From Pseudomonas graminis (GTDB taxonomy: Bacteria > Pseudomonadota > Gammaproteobacteria > Pseudomonadales > Pseudomonadaceae), in assembly GCF_900111735.1 (NCBI RefSeq), contig NZ_FOHW01000006.1:123699-187698 (forward strand): a DNA stretch of 64,000 bases. The letters run 5' to 3'. How positions within the stretch are numbered: position 1 is the stretch's first letter; each line of letters starts with the position of its first letter. Shown one piece after another: positions 56,582-64,000 of this stretch. Below the pieces are notes generated by a model. That model worked only from the letters and a program-made list of their open reading frames with translations. It was not told the DNA's origin and did not search any database. A program made the translations under genes and the position numbers.

Positions 56582-59500
56582 ACGAGGTCTCCTGACAGCA
56601 CGTCTTCCGTGATCGGCGCCCGGCCCTGAAACAGCAGATCGAGACGTTCGATCAACTCACGGGGCGGCCGGGTGAACCACGCCCCCTGACTCGCCGCGCG
56701 GCTGCCGCGCACGAACAGGTACACCGCGCCGCCCATGTGCCGGTCGTAATCGTAATCAGCGAGACGTGCTTTGAGCTGACGGTGCAAGGCAAGCAGATAG
56801 AGCACGTATTGCAGGTCGTAGCGGTTGTCCAGAATCGAGTTTTCCATCGCCTGCTCGGTGTAGGCATCGTCGTCGACGCCCAGCCAGTTGGATTTGTAGT
56901 CGGCAACGAAGTAACGACCTTCGTGCTCGAACGTCAGGTCGATGAAGCCCTTGAACATGCCGTTCAGCGAAACCGTTTCTGCCGCCGCGCGAGGCGCGCC
57001 GTTGTGGGTGTAGCGGCGCACCAGCGCGTCCATCTGCGCCACATCGACCTTCGAGCAGGCGAACCAGAATTCCATTTCGACGCGGTACTGGTTCGGCTGA
57101 TCCAGCTCGCACAAGGCCATGGGCTGCATCTCTGTGCCCAGACGAAGCGGCAGGGTCAGCAGATGTTGCAGCCAGTCGGTCAGCGTGTTGATCCAGCCTT
57201 TCCAGTCTCGACGGTTGCAGCGTTGGGCGACGACTTTCTCCAGCGACAGCGGATCAGCCGCCGCTTCGGCAAAGCCCTTCTCGCCCGCCCATTCCAGCAA
57301 GCCGTGCAGAAAGGTGCCGGGATTCGGACCACGCGGGAATCGATGGATATCGCCGCCGCTGACCATGACCTCTCGCGGCGCATCCGGGTCGAGACGCTCA
57401 TCGTCGAACAGCTTCTGCGCTTGCGGGCTGTCCGGCGACTGATCGCCGCTGTCGGTGATGGTGTCGCCGATGCGCAGCGCGCTATAGGACGCAATCCACC
57501 AGTTCTCCCGTGCGCTGCGCCGGGGCACGCGCGGCTTGCTCAACGCGACCTCGTTGCGCGGCGCGCTGAAGGACTCTGTGGTGGGTAACGGAACGGGTTC
57601 CACCTGCACGGCCGGGTGGTTGTCTGCCAAGGATCGCAGCCATTGGCCCAATCCCACTGACTCAGCTAGCTTCTGCCCGCCGCCAAGCAAGTAGCCCAGC
57701 GCCGAACGGTGCACTATCGAAGCGTTGTTACTGCCGCGCTTGAGATCGGCAACGCCCAGCCAGCACGCATGTTGAGCGCGGGTCAGGGCCACATACAGCA
57801 GGCGCAGGTCCTCTGCCAGACGCTCGTCGTCCGCCTGTTCGATCAGCGCAGGCGTGGGTTTTAGGCTGATCTGCGCGTGGCCGGCGGCGTCGTGGAAGTG
57901 CAGCGGCAATCGGCTGCCGTCAACCGGCTTCGTCGAACAGATGAAGGGCAGGAACACCAGCGGGTATTCCAGGCCTTTGGATTTGTGGATGGTCACCACT
58001 TTGACCAGCTGCTCATCGCTTTCGAGGCGCAGGATCTGTTCTTCCCCCGCTTGGCCGGACAAAGCCAGATGCTCGCTCAGATGACGAATCAGCGCCTGCT
58101 CGCCATCCAGCTCGGCGGCGGCCTGCTGCATCAGTTCGCTCAGGTGCAGCAGGTTGGTCAGTACGCGTTCGCCATCGGTTCGCTGAACCAGAGCCTGGGG
58201 CAATTTGAAGTCGTGCAGCAACCGCCGCAGCATCGGCAGCACGCCTTGGGTGCGCCAGATGCGTCGGTAATCGCGGAACTGCATGACGCGGTTTTCCCAC
58301 GCCAGTTCGTCCTGATTCAGCAGCTCAAGTTCGGCCAGCGGCAACGCGAGGGTGATGCAGGCCAAGGCCGCGCGCAGGGTTCGCTCGGCGTCAGGCTCCG
58401 CGCAGGCCTTGAGCCAAGCGAGCAAATCATGGGCTTCCTGAGCGGCGAATACCGAGTCCTTGTCCGAGAGGTACACACTGCGCACGCCACGGGCCGACAA
58501 CTCGCCTCGCACCGCCTGCGCTTCTTTGCCGTCACGCACCAGAATCGCGATGTCGGCGGGCAGCAGCTTTTTCAGCGGCTCGCCTGCTTTGGCAAAGCCC
58601 GCTTGCCCTTGTTGACCGGCGTTGAGCAAACGCACGATCTCACTGGCACAGCTCGCCGCCAGTTGCGCTCGATACACCGTGCCCGACACCGGCTGATCGG
58701 TTTCCAGCTGCCAGACGTTGAGCGCCGCAAGCATCTCACCGTCGACCTGCAACGTCTCTTTACGCCCCTGAGACCCCACTGCCAGAAACGGCACGGGATT
58801 GTCCTCAGGCGTGCGGAACAAGAACGCACCGCGGCCGGCCTCGCTCGTTTCGGCGCGCGTGAACACGTGGTTCACCGCATCGACCATCGCGTGGCTGGAA
58901 CGGAAGTTGGTGCCCAGCGTGTGCAAGCGCCCGGTGGTGGCCTGACGGGCGCGCAGGTAGGTGTAGATGTCGGCACCACGGAACGCGTAGATCGCCTGCT
59001 TCGGGTCGCCGATGAGGAACAGCCCGGTGCTTTCGTCATTGGCTTCAAGCCGATAGATGCTGTCGAAAATGCGGTACTGCACCGGGTCGGTGTCTTGGAA
59101 CTCATCGATCAGCGCGACCGGAAACTGCTCGCGGATCAGGGTCGCCAGGCGCTCGCCACCGCTGCCTCGCAACGCAGCGTCCAGCCGCAGCAGCATGTCG
59201 TCGAAACCCATTTCCGCACGGCGCCGCTTCTCTTCTTCAAAGCGGGCACCGACCCATTGCGCAGCGTGTTCGAGCACCGCCGCATCGGGCGTTGGCAGCG
59301 TGTCCAGCGCAACCTTGAGCTCAACCATCGCCTCGAACGCGGGGTGCGATGGCGGATTGTTCTTCCACGCTTCGGCAATGCCGTCGGGCGTCAGCCGGGT
59401 GAAACCGGTGCCAAGGTCGAGTTGCTCCTGCTCGTCGTCATTGGCCCAGGCAATCAGCTTGTCAAACCAGGGCCTGAAATAACGTTCCTGCATTTTGCGG

Positions 59501-60276
59501 CCATCGACCACTTTGCACGCCACGCCGTCGATGCAGATCGCATGCAGCTCGGCGGCCCAGTTGGCCCAGGGCGCCTTGAGCTGGCGGAGGGTTTCGCGCC
59601 GCTCCTGAATCGACTGCTCGATGATCTGCGTCGGACTTTGCGTCACGCCTGCCCGCTCACTGCCGAACAACGCGCGCACCCTTGGCAGCAACGCCGCAGG
59701 GCCACCCCAGTTGTCGCGCACCCAAAGCAGCGCGTCACCGTTCATGGGGTAGCAGAACTTGCGCCAGTAATCGCGTAGTACTTCGCTGAGCAAATCGGTG
59801 TGATCGGTTTCCAGGCTCTGGGTAAACAGGCTACCGCTGTCGAAGGCGTGCTCGCGCAGCATGCGTTGGCACCAGCTGTGAATCGTCGACACTGCCGCCT
59901 CATCCATCCACTGTGCCGCGATGTCGAGACGACTGGCGCAGCCGGGCCATTGCTCAACCGCGAACTCGTTCCGCAGACCAGCGATCAACGCATCGGGCGC
60001 TTCGATTTCTTCACGGAAGAACCGTGCGGCTTCGGCCAGTCGCGTCCGAATACGGTCGCGCAGCTCCTTGGTCGCTGCGTCGGTGAACGTCACCACCAGA
60101 ATCTGCGGCGGCAACAGCTCACGGCCGAAACCCGAGTCCTCGCTGCCATGCCCCAACACCAGACGCAGGTACAGCGCCGAGATGGTGAACGTCTTGCCGG
60201 TGCCAGCGCTGGCTTCAATCAGCTGGCTGCCTTTGAGCGGGAAGCGAAGCGCCAGGGGTTGTTGTGCATCAGTCAT
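56578..60276 (-). CDS. recB: Exonuclease V beta subunit RecB
   Basis: A 1232-residue fusion of a UvrD-type 3'-5' helicase and a nuclease. Walker A EASAGTGKTFTISAL is near residue 20, the Walker B-type EFQDTDPVQYRIFDS is in the middle of the helicase part, and the C-terminal nuclease has the conserved Asp, DYKSN and Lys metal-binding set (GFIDLTFEHEGRYFVADYKSN, about residues 1060-1110). It unwinds and degrades double-strand ends. It overlaps recC and recD by four bases at each side. Confidence 0.96.
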   Translation of the reverse strand: MTDAQQPLALRFPLKGSQLIEASAGTGKTFTISALYLRLVLGHGSEDSGFGRELLPPQILVVTFTDAATKELRDRIRTRLAEAARFFREEIEAPDALIAGLRNEFAVEQWPGCASRLDIAAQWMDEAAVSTIHSWCQRMLREHAFDSGSLFTQSLETDHTDLLSEVLRDYWRKFCYPMNGDALLWVRDNWGGPAALLPRVRALFGSERAGVTQSPTQIIEQSIQERRETLRQLKAPWANWAAELHAICIDGVACKVVDGRKMQERYFRPWFDKLIAWANDDEQEQLDLGTGFTRLTPDGIAEAWKNNPPSHPAFEAMVELKVALDTLPTPDAAVLEHAAQWVGARFEEEKRRRAEMGFDDMLLRLDAALRGSGGERLATLIREQFPVALIDEFQDTDPVQYRIFDSIYRLEANDESTGLFLIGDPKQAIYAFRGADIYTYLRARQATTGRLHTLGTNFRSSHAMVDAVNHVFTRAETSEAGRGAFLFRTPEDNPVPFLAVGSQGRKETLQVDGEMLAALNVWQLETDQPVSGTVYRAQLAASCASEIVRLLNAGQQGQAGFAKAGEPLKKLLPADIAILVRDGKEAQAVRGELSARGVRSVYLSDKDSVFAAQEAHDLLAWLKACAEPDAERTLRAALACITLALPLAELELLNQDELAWENRVMQFRDYRRIWRTQGVLPMLRRLLHDFKLPQALVQRTDGERVLTNLLHLSELMQQAAAELDGEQALIRHLSEHLALSGQAGEEQILRLESDEQLVKVVTIHKSKGLEYPLVFLPFICSTKPVDGSRLPLHFHDAAGHAQISLKPTPALIEQADDERLAEDLRLLYVALTRAQHACWLGVADLKRGSNNASIVHRSALGYLLGGGQKLAESVGLGQWLRSLADNHPAVQVEPVPLPTTESFSAPRNEVALSKPRVPRRSARENWWIASYSALRIGDTITDSGDQSPDSPQAQKLFDDERLDPDAPREVMVSGGDIHRFPRGPNPGTFLHGLLEWAGEKGFAEAAADPLSLEKVVAQRCNRRDWKGWINTLTDWLQHLLTLPLRLGTEMQPMALCELDQPNQYRVEMEFWFACSKVDVAQMDALVRRYTHNGAPRAAAETVSLNGMFKGFIDLTFEHEGRYFVADYKSNWLGVDDDAYTEQAMENSILDNRYDLQYVLYLLALHRQLKARLADYDYDRHMGGAVYLFVRGSRAASQGAWFTRPPRELIERLDLLFQGRAPITEDVLSGDLV

Positions 60277-63200
60277 GCGCCAGCCTCCTCGCGAGAAAGT
60301 GCCTGCCAGGGCGCTTCAAAAATCGGTTTGTATAACGCCTCGCACCAACCCACGAATTCCTCGCTGCCCAGCAACGCATCGAAGTCCGGGAACTGGCGCG
60401 CCAGGGCAGTGCTTTCGGCACGCTCGCCCTTGCTGTTCTGGCCATCGCCTTCATAGGCCTTGCGCGCGGCAGCTTCAGCTTTGATTTCATCGTTCTGGCC
60501 CAGCCAGGCAAATGCCGTCTTCACCGCGATCGGCAGTGGTCGTTGCATGCCTTGATGCCAGGCCAGCAACAGATCATTCAACGTCCGCGTGGCGGTGTCT
60601 TTGTCCAGCGGCGGCAGCAAAAGGGTTTCGTCGCTGGCCACCAGCGCAGTAGTCAACGGCAGATCGCACGCGCAGGCGACCAGATGGTTTACCCACGGCT
60701 TGGTCAGACGGTGCCACTTGCGCGTCTTCTTGCTGGCGATGGCATTGGGGATAGCGGTGATCGCCAGTAATTCATTCTGAGGGTTCTGATAAAGCCCATC
60801 GACCCAGCCGTCTAGCTCGACGCCCTGGTGCTGATAACTGACCGGCAGCGCGCTGTGCAGCCGCACCGGCCAGCGAATCAGCAACTCGTGGTAGCGGGCA
60901 ACGAGGTCGGGCAGCGGTTCGATCAGTTCATCCTGCAGCAACGCTCCAAACCCGGCCATCGGCAACAAGCCGCTGCCCTGCAAGCGCGTCGCTTGAGCAT
61001 GGAGCGATTCGTGAATGTGCTCGGGGTCAGTGAGCGCCGCCTGCAACAGGCTGTCGCTAAGGCCATAGCGCTCGAGCGCGTCGAGCACGAAAGGCTCCTC
61101 GTCCGCCAATGGCGCTTCGGCAACCTCGAAGAATATCTTCAAGCGCTGACTGAAGAAGTGCTTGACCGGATTGCGCAGAAAATCCTGTAACTGCATCAGG
61201 CTCAAGGGTTCTTCCTGCTGGTGCTTTTGCAGCGATTTTGTTTCACCTGCTTCGGCGACGGCCTCGTGCAGCACCTGCCATTCGCGGGCAAAGCTGAAGA
61301 ACTCCGGGTTCTCCTGGAAGTATTTGGCACTGAAAGGCTGCAGCGGATGTTCAACGGTGAGTTTGTGCAGCAACTGCTGACCCGGATCACGTTTTTTATC
61401 GTCCTCGGGCTCGATGGCTTCGGCCAGCCGCCAACCACTGGACAGATGATCGCGCAACTGCCCGATGAGCACCGAAGCCGGCCGCTCGGAATTGTCGCGA
61501 ATGCTACGCCCCACCCAACTGATGTACAGCTGATCACGGGCGGACAGCAGCGCTTCGAGCAAGAGATAACGATCATCCTCGCGCCGGGAACGGTCGCCGG
61601 GTCGGTAGTCGCTGCCCATCAGATCGAAATCCAGCGGCGGTTGCGCGCGCGGGTAATCGCCGTCATTCATGCCCAGCAAACAGACGATCTTGAACGGAAT
61701 GGCGCGCATCGGCATCAGCGTGCAGAAGTTGACCGAACCAGCCAGAAAACGCTGGGACAATCGGCCCTGATCCAGCCCGGCCAGCCAGGCTTCACGCACG
61801 ACCGTCAATGGCAGCTCTTCTTCCAGGGCAACGGTCTCGCAGGTCTGCAGCCAGGTTTCGCGCAGGGTTTCCAGCTGACTGAGCAGGTAGTCGTCGTGCT
61901 CACTGTCGGCCATGAAGAACAGCTGCATGACCGCTTGAAGGCGCGCGCCCCACATCGCAGGCGTGGCGGGCTGGGAGAGTTCGTTGTGCGCGACCTGAAG
62001 CGCGTCGATCAGGGACACCAGCGGGCCAATCAGGGCCGCATCCAGTCCGCCGATTTCGTCATACGGTTGAATGCCCTCGTAGGCCGCACCCGCACCGACG
62101 GCGTAACCCAGCAACATTCGACGCAATCCAAAATGCCAGCTGTTCTGCTCAAGCTGTTCAGGCAGACCCAGCCCTTCACGCTGTAACGAGTTGAGGCCCC
62201 ATCGCACACCCGCGCCCTCAATCCAGCGGTGCAGGGTTGGCAGGTCACGCTCATCAATGCCGAACCGCGCACGCAATGCGGGAACGTCCAACAGATCGAG
62301 GATTTCACTGACAGGGAATCGACTGTCCGGAATCTTCAGCAAGTGCTCGACGGCGATCAGCAGCGGATCACGGCCACGCTGGCCCTGATCTGCGAGGGTG
62401 AAGGGGATAAAACGGCGATCGTCACGATCCAGTTGGCCAAACACTGCGCGAATGTGGGGGGCGTAGCTGTCGATGTCCGGCACCATGACGATGACGTCCC
62501 GCGGACGAAGGTCAGGATCCTTACTGAAACGCGCGAGCAGTTGATCGTGCAGCACCTCAACTTCGCGCTGGGCACTGTGGGCAACATGAAAGCGAATCGA
62601 GCGATCGCTCTTTATGTCTACGAGCGGCCAGACTTGGCGGGTCTCGCTCAAAGGGCGCAGCTCAAGGATATCGTCCTGAAGCTGATTCAGGAGGGTCGTG
62701 GGCTCACTCTCGCTGAACAAGTCGATGCGCCCGTCGCGAAAGATCGACCGGTAGCTGTTGGGGTCGTCATGACTGTCGAGCAAATTGATGTAATCGCGAC
62801 CCTGCTTGCCCCACGCAGCCAACAACGGATGAGCATGCTGGTGCAGTGCATCAGGGTTTAGCACCACTGGCATGCCGGGTTTTCGCGATTGACGTTTGTA
62901 TTCGTGACGCAGGAGATCCTTGTCAGCCACGATGTCTGCCCAGTGATGGCGGCAAGGGTTGTGAACGCAAAGCAGAACCTGGCTGAAACGGGCCAGCCCG
63001 GCAAGCGCCTCCAGTGCCTGGGCTGGCAATGAGGAGATTCCGAAAACGATCACTCGCGCCGGTAAACCGGCCGGTGCCTCGACCAGGCTATTGATGCGCT
63101 CGATGTAACGCTGATGCACGCCAGCCCGGCTCTGGGCCATGCCCTCTGCACCGACATCATGGAGCAGCGCACGCCACAGTTCGGCTTGCCAGCAGTTCTC

Positions 63201-63758
63201 TGCTTTCAGCGGCTTTGCCTCTCCCCTGCCGGTCCTGAGTTGATGCCTGCCAGCGGCCCAATCTTCCAACCAGTCGGCGCGGTACACCTGATATTGGTCG
63301 AAGAGGTCAGCAAGACGCTCGGACAACTGGTAACGCTTGCGCAGGTCGGTGTCAGCCGTCAGGAACCGCTGCAGCGGCTCGAAGTGCGGTTGATTGATCA
63401 GGCCCGGGAGCAACCGCATCAAACGCCAGGTCAGCGGAGCTTTATCCAGCAACGAGGTTTCCGGAATCTCGGCCTTGCCCAGCACCGCGCGATACAGCTG
63501 CCACATGAAGCTGCCAGGTAGCTGAACATCAATCGCAGCGGCGATGCCGCAACCACCTTGATCATCGTCCTGCGCATCTTCTGCCAAAGCGAGCTTCAGC
63601 CACTGAGCAATACCGTTGCTCTGTACCAGCGCCACTTCGTTCTCGAGTGGAGTGAGGGGGTAACGCCGCATCCATGACACTACAAGGCCACGCAGCTCAT
63701 CCAGGCGATTCCCATGGACCACCATAAACCCGGGGTTGAGATTGGATGTCACCGGCAT
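60273..63758 (-). CDS. recC: Exonuclease V gamma subunit RecC
   Basis: A 1161-residue protein, first gene of the recCBD operon. It is helicase-like but catalytically dead, and in E. coli it reads the Chi sequence. The start at 63758 has AAGGGA upstream; an internal ATG near residue 12 (MVVHGNRLDEL) would also fit the family N-terminus. PDIDSYAPHIRAVFG and GDYPRAQPPLDFDL are typical RecC segments. It lies between the minus-strand 5S rRNA gene and recB, as in P. aeruginosa. Confidence 0.95.
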   Translation of the reverse strand: MPVTSNLNPGFMVVHGNRLDELRGLVVSWMRRYPLTPLENEVALVQSNGIAQWLKLALAEDAQDDDQGGCGIAAAIDVQLPGSFMWQLYRAVLGKAEIPETSLLDKAPLTWRLMRLLPGLINQPHFEPLQRFLTADTDLRKRYQLSERLADLFDQYQVYRADWLEDWAAGRHQLRTGRGEAKPLKAENCWQAELWRALLHDVGAEGMAQSRAGVHQRYIERINSLVEAPAGLPARVIVFGISSLPAQALEALAGLARFSQVLLCVHNPCRHHWADIVADKDLLRHEYKRQSRKPGMPVVLNPDALHQHAHPLLAAWGKQGRDYINLLDSHDDPNSYRSIFRDGRIDLFSESEPTTLLNQLQDDILELRPLSETRQVWPLVDIKSDRSIRFHVAHSAQREVEVLHDQLLARFSKDPDLRPRDVIVMVPDIDSYAPHIRAVFGQLDRDDRRFIPFTLADQGQRGRDPLLIAVEHLLKIPDSRFPVSEILDLLDVPALRARFGIDERDLPTLHRWIEGAGVRWGLNSLQREGLGLPEQLEQNSWHFGLRRMLLGYAVGAGAAYEGIQPYDEIGGLDAALIGPLVSLIDALQVAHNELSQPATPAMWGARLQAVMQLFFMADSEHDDYLLSQLETLRETWLQTCETVALEEELPLTVVREAWLAGLDQGRLSQRFLAGSVNFCTLMPMRAIPFKIVCLLGMNDGDYPRAQPPLDFDLMGSDYRPGDRSRREDDRYLLLEALLSARDQLYISWVGRSIRDNSERPASVLIGQLRDHLSSGWRLAEAIEPEDDKKRDPGQQLLHKLTVEHPLQPFSAKYFQENPEFFSFAREWQVLHEAVAEAGETKSLQKHQQEEPLSLMQLQDFLRNPVKHFFSQRLKIFFEVAEAPLADEEPFVLDALERYGLSDSLLQAALTDPEHIHESLHAQATRLQGSGLLPMAGFGALLQDELIEPLPDLVARYHELLIRWPVRLHSALPVSYQHQGVELDGWVDGLYQNPQNELLAITAIPNAIASKKTRKWHRLTKPWVNHLVACACDLPLTTALVASDETLLLPPLDKDTATRTLNDLLLAWHQGMQRPLPIAVKTAFAWLGQNDEIKAEAAARKAYEGDGQNSKGERAESTALARQFPDFDALLGSEEFVGWCEALYKPIFEAPWQALSREEAGA

Positions 63759-63902
63759 AGCTGCGTCCCTTGGTCTTTCAAAAGAGGGAGAAGACTAACA
63801 GAGGGAGAGGTTTGGTTAACGGTCGATCTTGTTGCGTCGGACGCCAACCCGCACTTGGGGGCTGACGAGTTGCGCAGAAGTGGTTGCCAGTTTTTTCGCG
63901 CA

Positions 63903-63944
63903 CAAAAAACAAAACCCCATCTGCTTACGCAAATGGGGTTTTGG
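63903..63944 (-). terminator. Intrinsic terminator of the rRNA operon
   Basis: On the minus strand AAAACCCCAT (63942-63933) pairs with ATGGGGTTTT (63920-63911), and a TTTTTTG run follows. It begins about ten bases after the 5S rRNA 3' end and keeps rRNA transcription out of recC. Confidence 0.9.
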
Positions 63945-63952
63945 AATTTAAT

Positions 63953-64000
63953 CTTGACGATGACCTACTCTCACATGGGGAAACCCCACACTACCATCGG
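63953..64000 (-). rRNA. rrf: 5S ribosomal RNA, 3' part (continues beyond window)
   Basis: Reading the minus strand from the window edge gives CCGATGGTAGTGTGGGGTTT, then CCCCATGTGAGAGTAGGTCA, then TCGTCAAG: the 3' half-helix and loop-E end of gamma-proteobacterial 5S rRNA. The 3' end is placed near 63953. The rest of the rRNA operon lies outside. Confidence 0.93.

Noticed and set aside
57877..59778. 633-codon plus-strand open frame inside recB
   Set aside because: Antisense to a strongly conserved RecB helicase region; its translation looks like an arginine/glutamine-rich mirror frame.

Overview
The window is a piece of a Pseudomonas chromosome. It probably comes from the fluorescens/syringae side of the genus rather than P. 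aeruginosa. The evidence is the dpp-opdP dipeptide locus, the piuA/piuC/Sel1/speC neighbourhood, opuC beside prfC, recC-recB-recD beside an rRNA operon, and many Pseudomonas-type REP/REPIN elements (arms like GTAGGAGCGCGCTTGCCCGCG and GTGGGACCGGCTTTAGCCGG). All calls come from reading the sequence; no database search was run.

Layout. 1-12.3 kb: a dipeptide uptake locus with four tandem periplasmic binding proteins (the first cut by the window edge), an OprD-type porin and the dppBCDF transporter, with stem-loops between most of the genes and a strong terminator at the end. 12.5-19.2 kb: an iron/siderophore group (PepSY-flavodoxin reductase, PiuA receptor, PiuC dioxygenase behind a likely Fur box, Sel1-repeat protein). 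19.5-23.8 kb: an apparent accessory insertion of four plus-strand genes, two of them clear paralogues of the alpha-xenorhabdolysin A subunit (XaxA/YaxA), alternating with a XaxB-like gene and a fourth helical protein of unknown family. 23.9-25.1 kb: speC, with a terminator-like hairpin in its own leader. 25.6-28.3 kb: a type VI secretion-style effector cassette (an interrupted PAAR-like gene, a PAAR-amidase effector, a signal-peptide-bearing putative immunity gene broken at a T8 tract, and a second membrane-anchored small protein).

28.4-32 kb: the opuCA-CB-CC-CD osmoprotectant transporter. 32.3-42.2 kb: prfC, ggt, a secreted zinc metallopeptidase, a divergent EamA exporter/LysR pair, another LysR gene, an MdaB-type quinone reductase and a TauE/SafE permease. 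42.5-49.6 kb: an argininosuccinate-lyase gene, then mmsB, mmsA and an MHS-family permease facing a LysR regulator (valine or related acid catabolism). 49.9-54.5 kb: a four-gene operon of unknown substrate (TIM-barrel epimerase, isopenicillin-N-synthase-like oxygenase, amino-acid-type binding protein, fused permease-ATPase). 54.5-63.8 kb: recC-recB-recD on the minus strand. The right edge enters a minus-strand 5S rRNA gene with its terminator.

The parts that most deserve follow-up are the doubled Xax-like toxin operon, the PAAR-amidase/immunity cassette with its homopolymer frameshift, the hairpin in the speC leader, and the 49.9-54.5 kb catabolic cluster.
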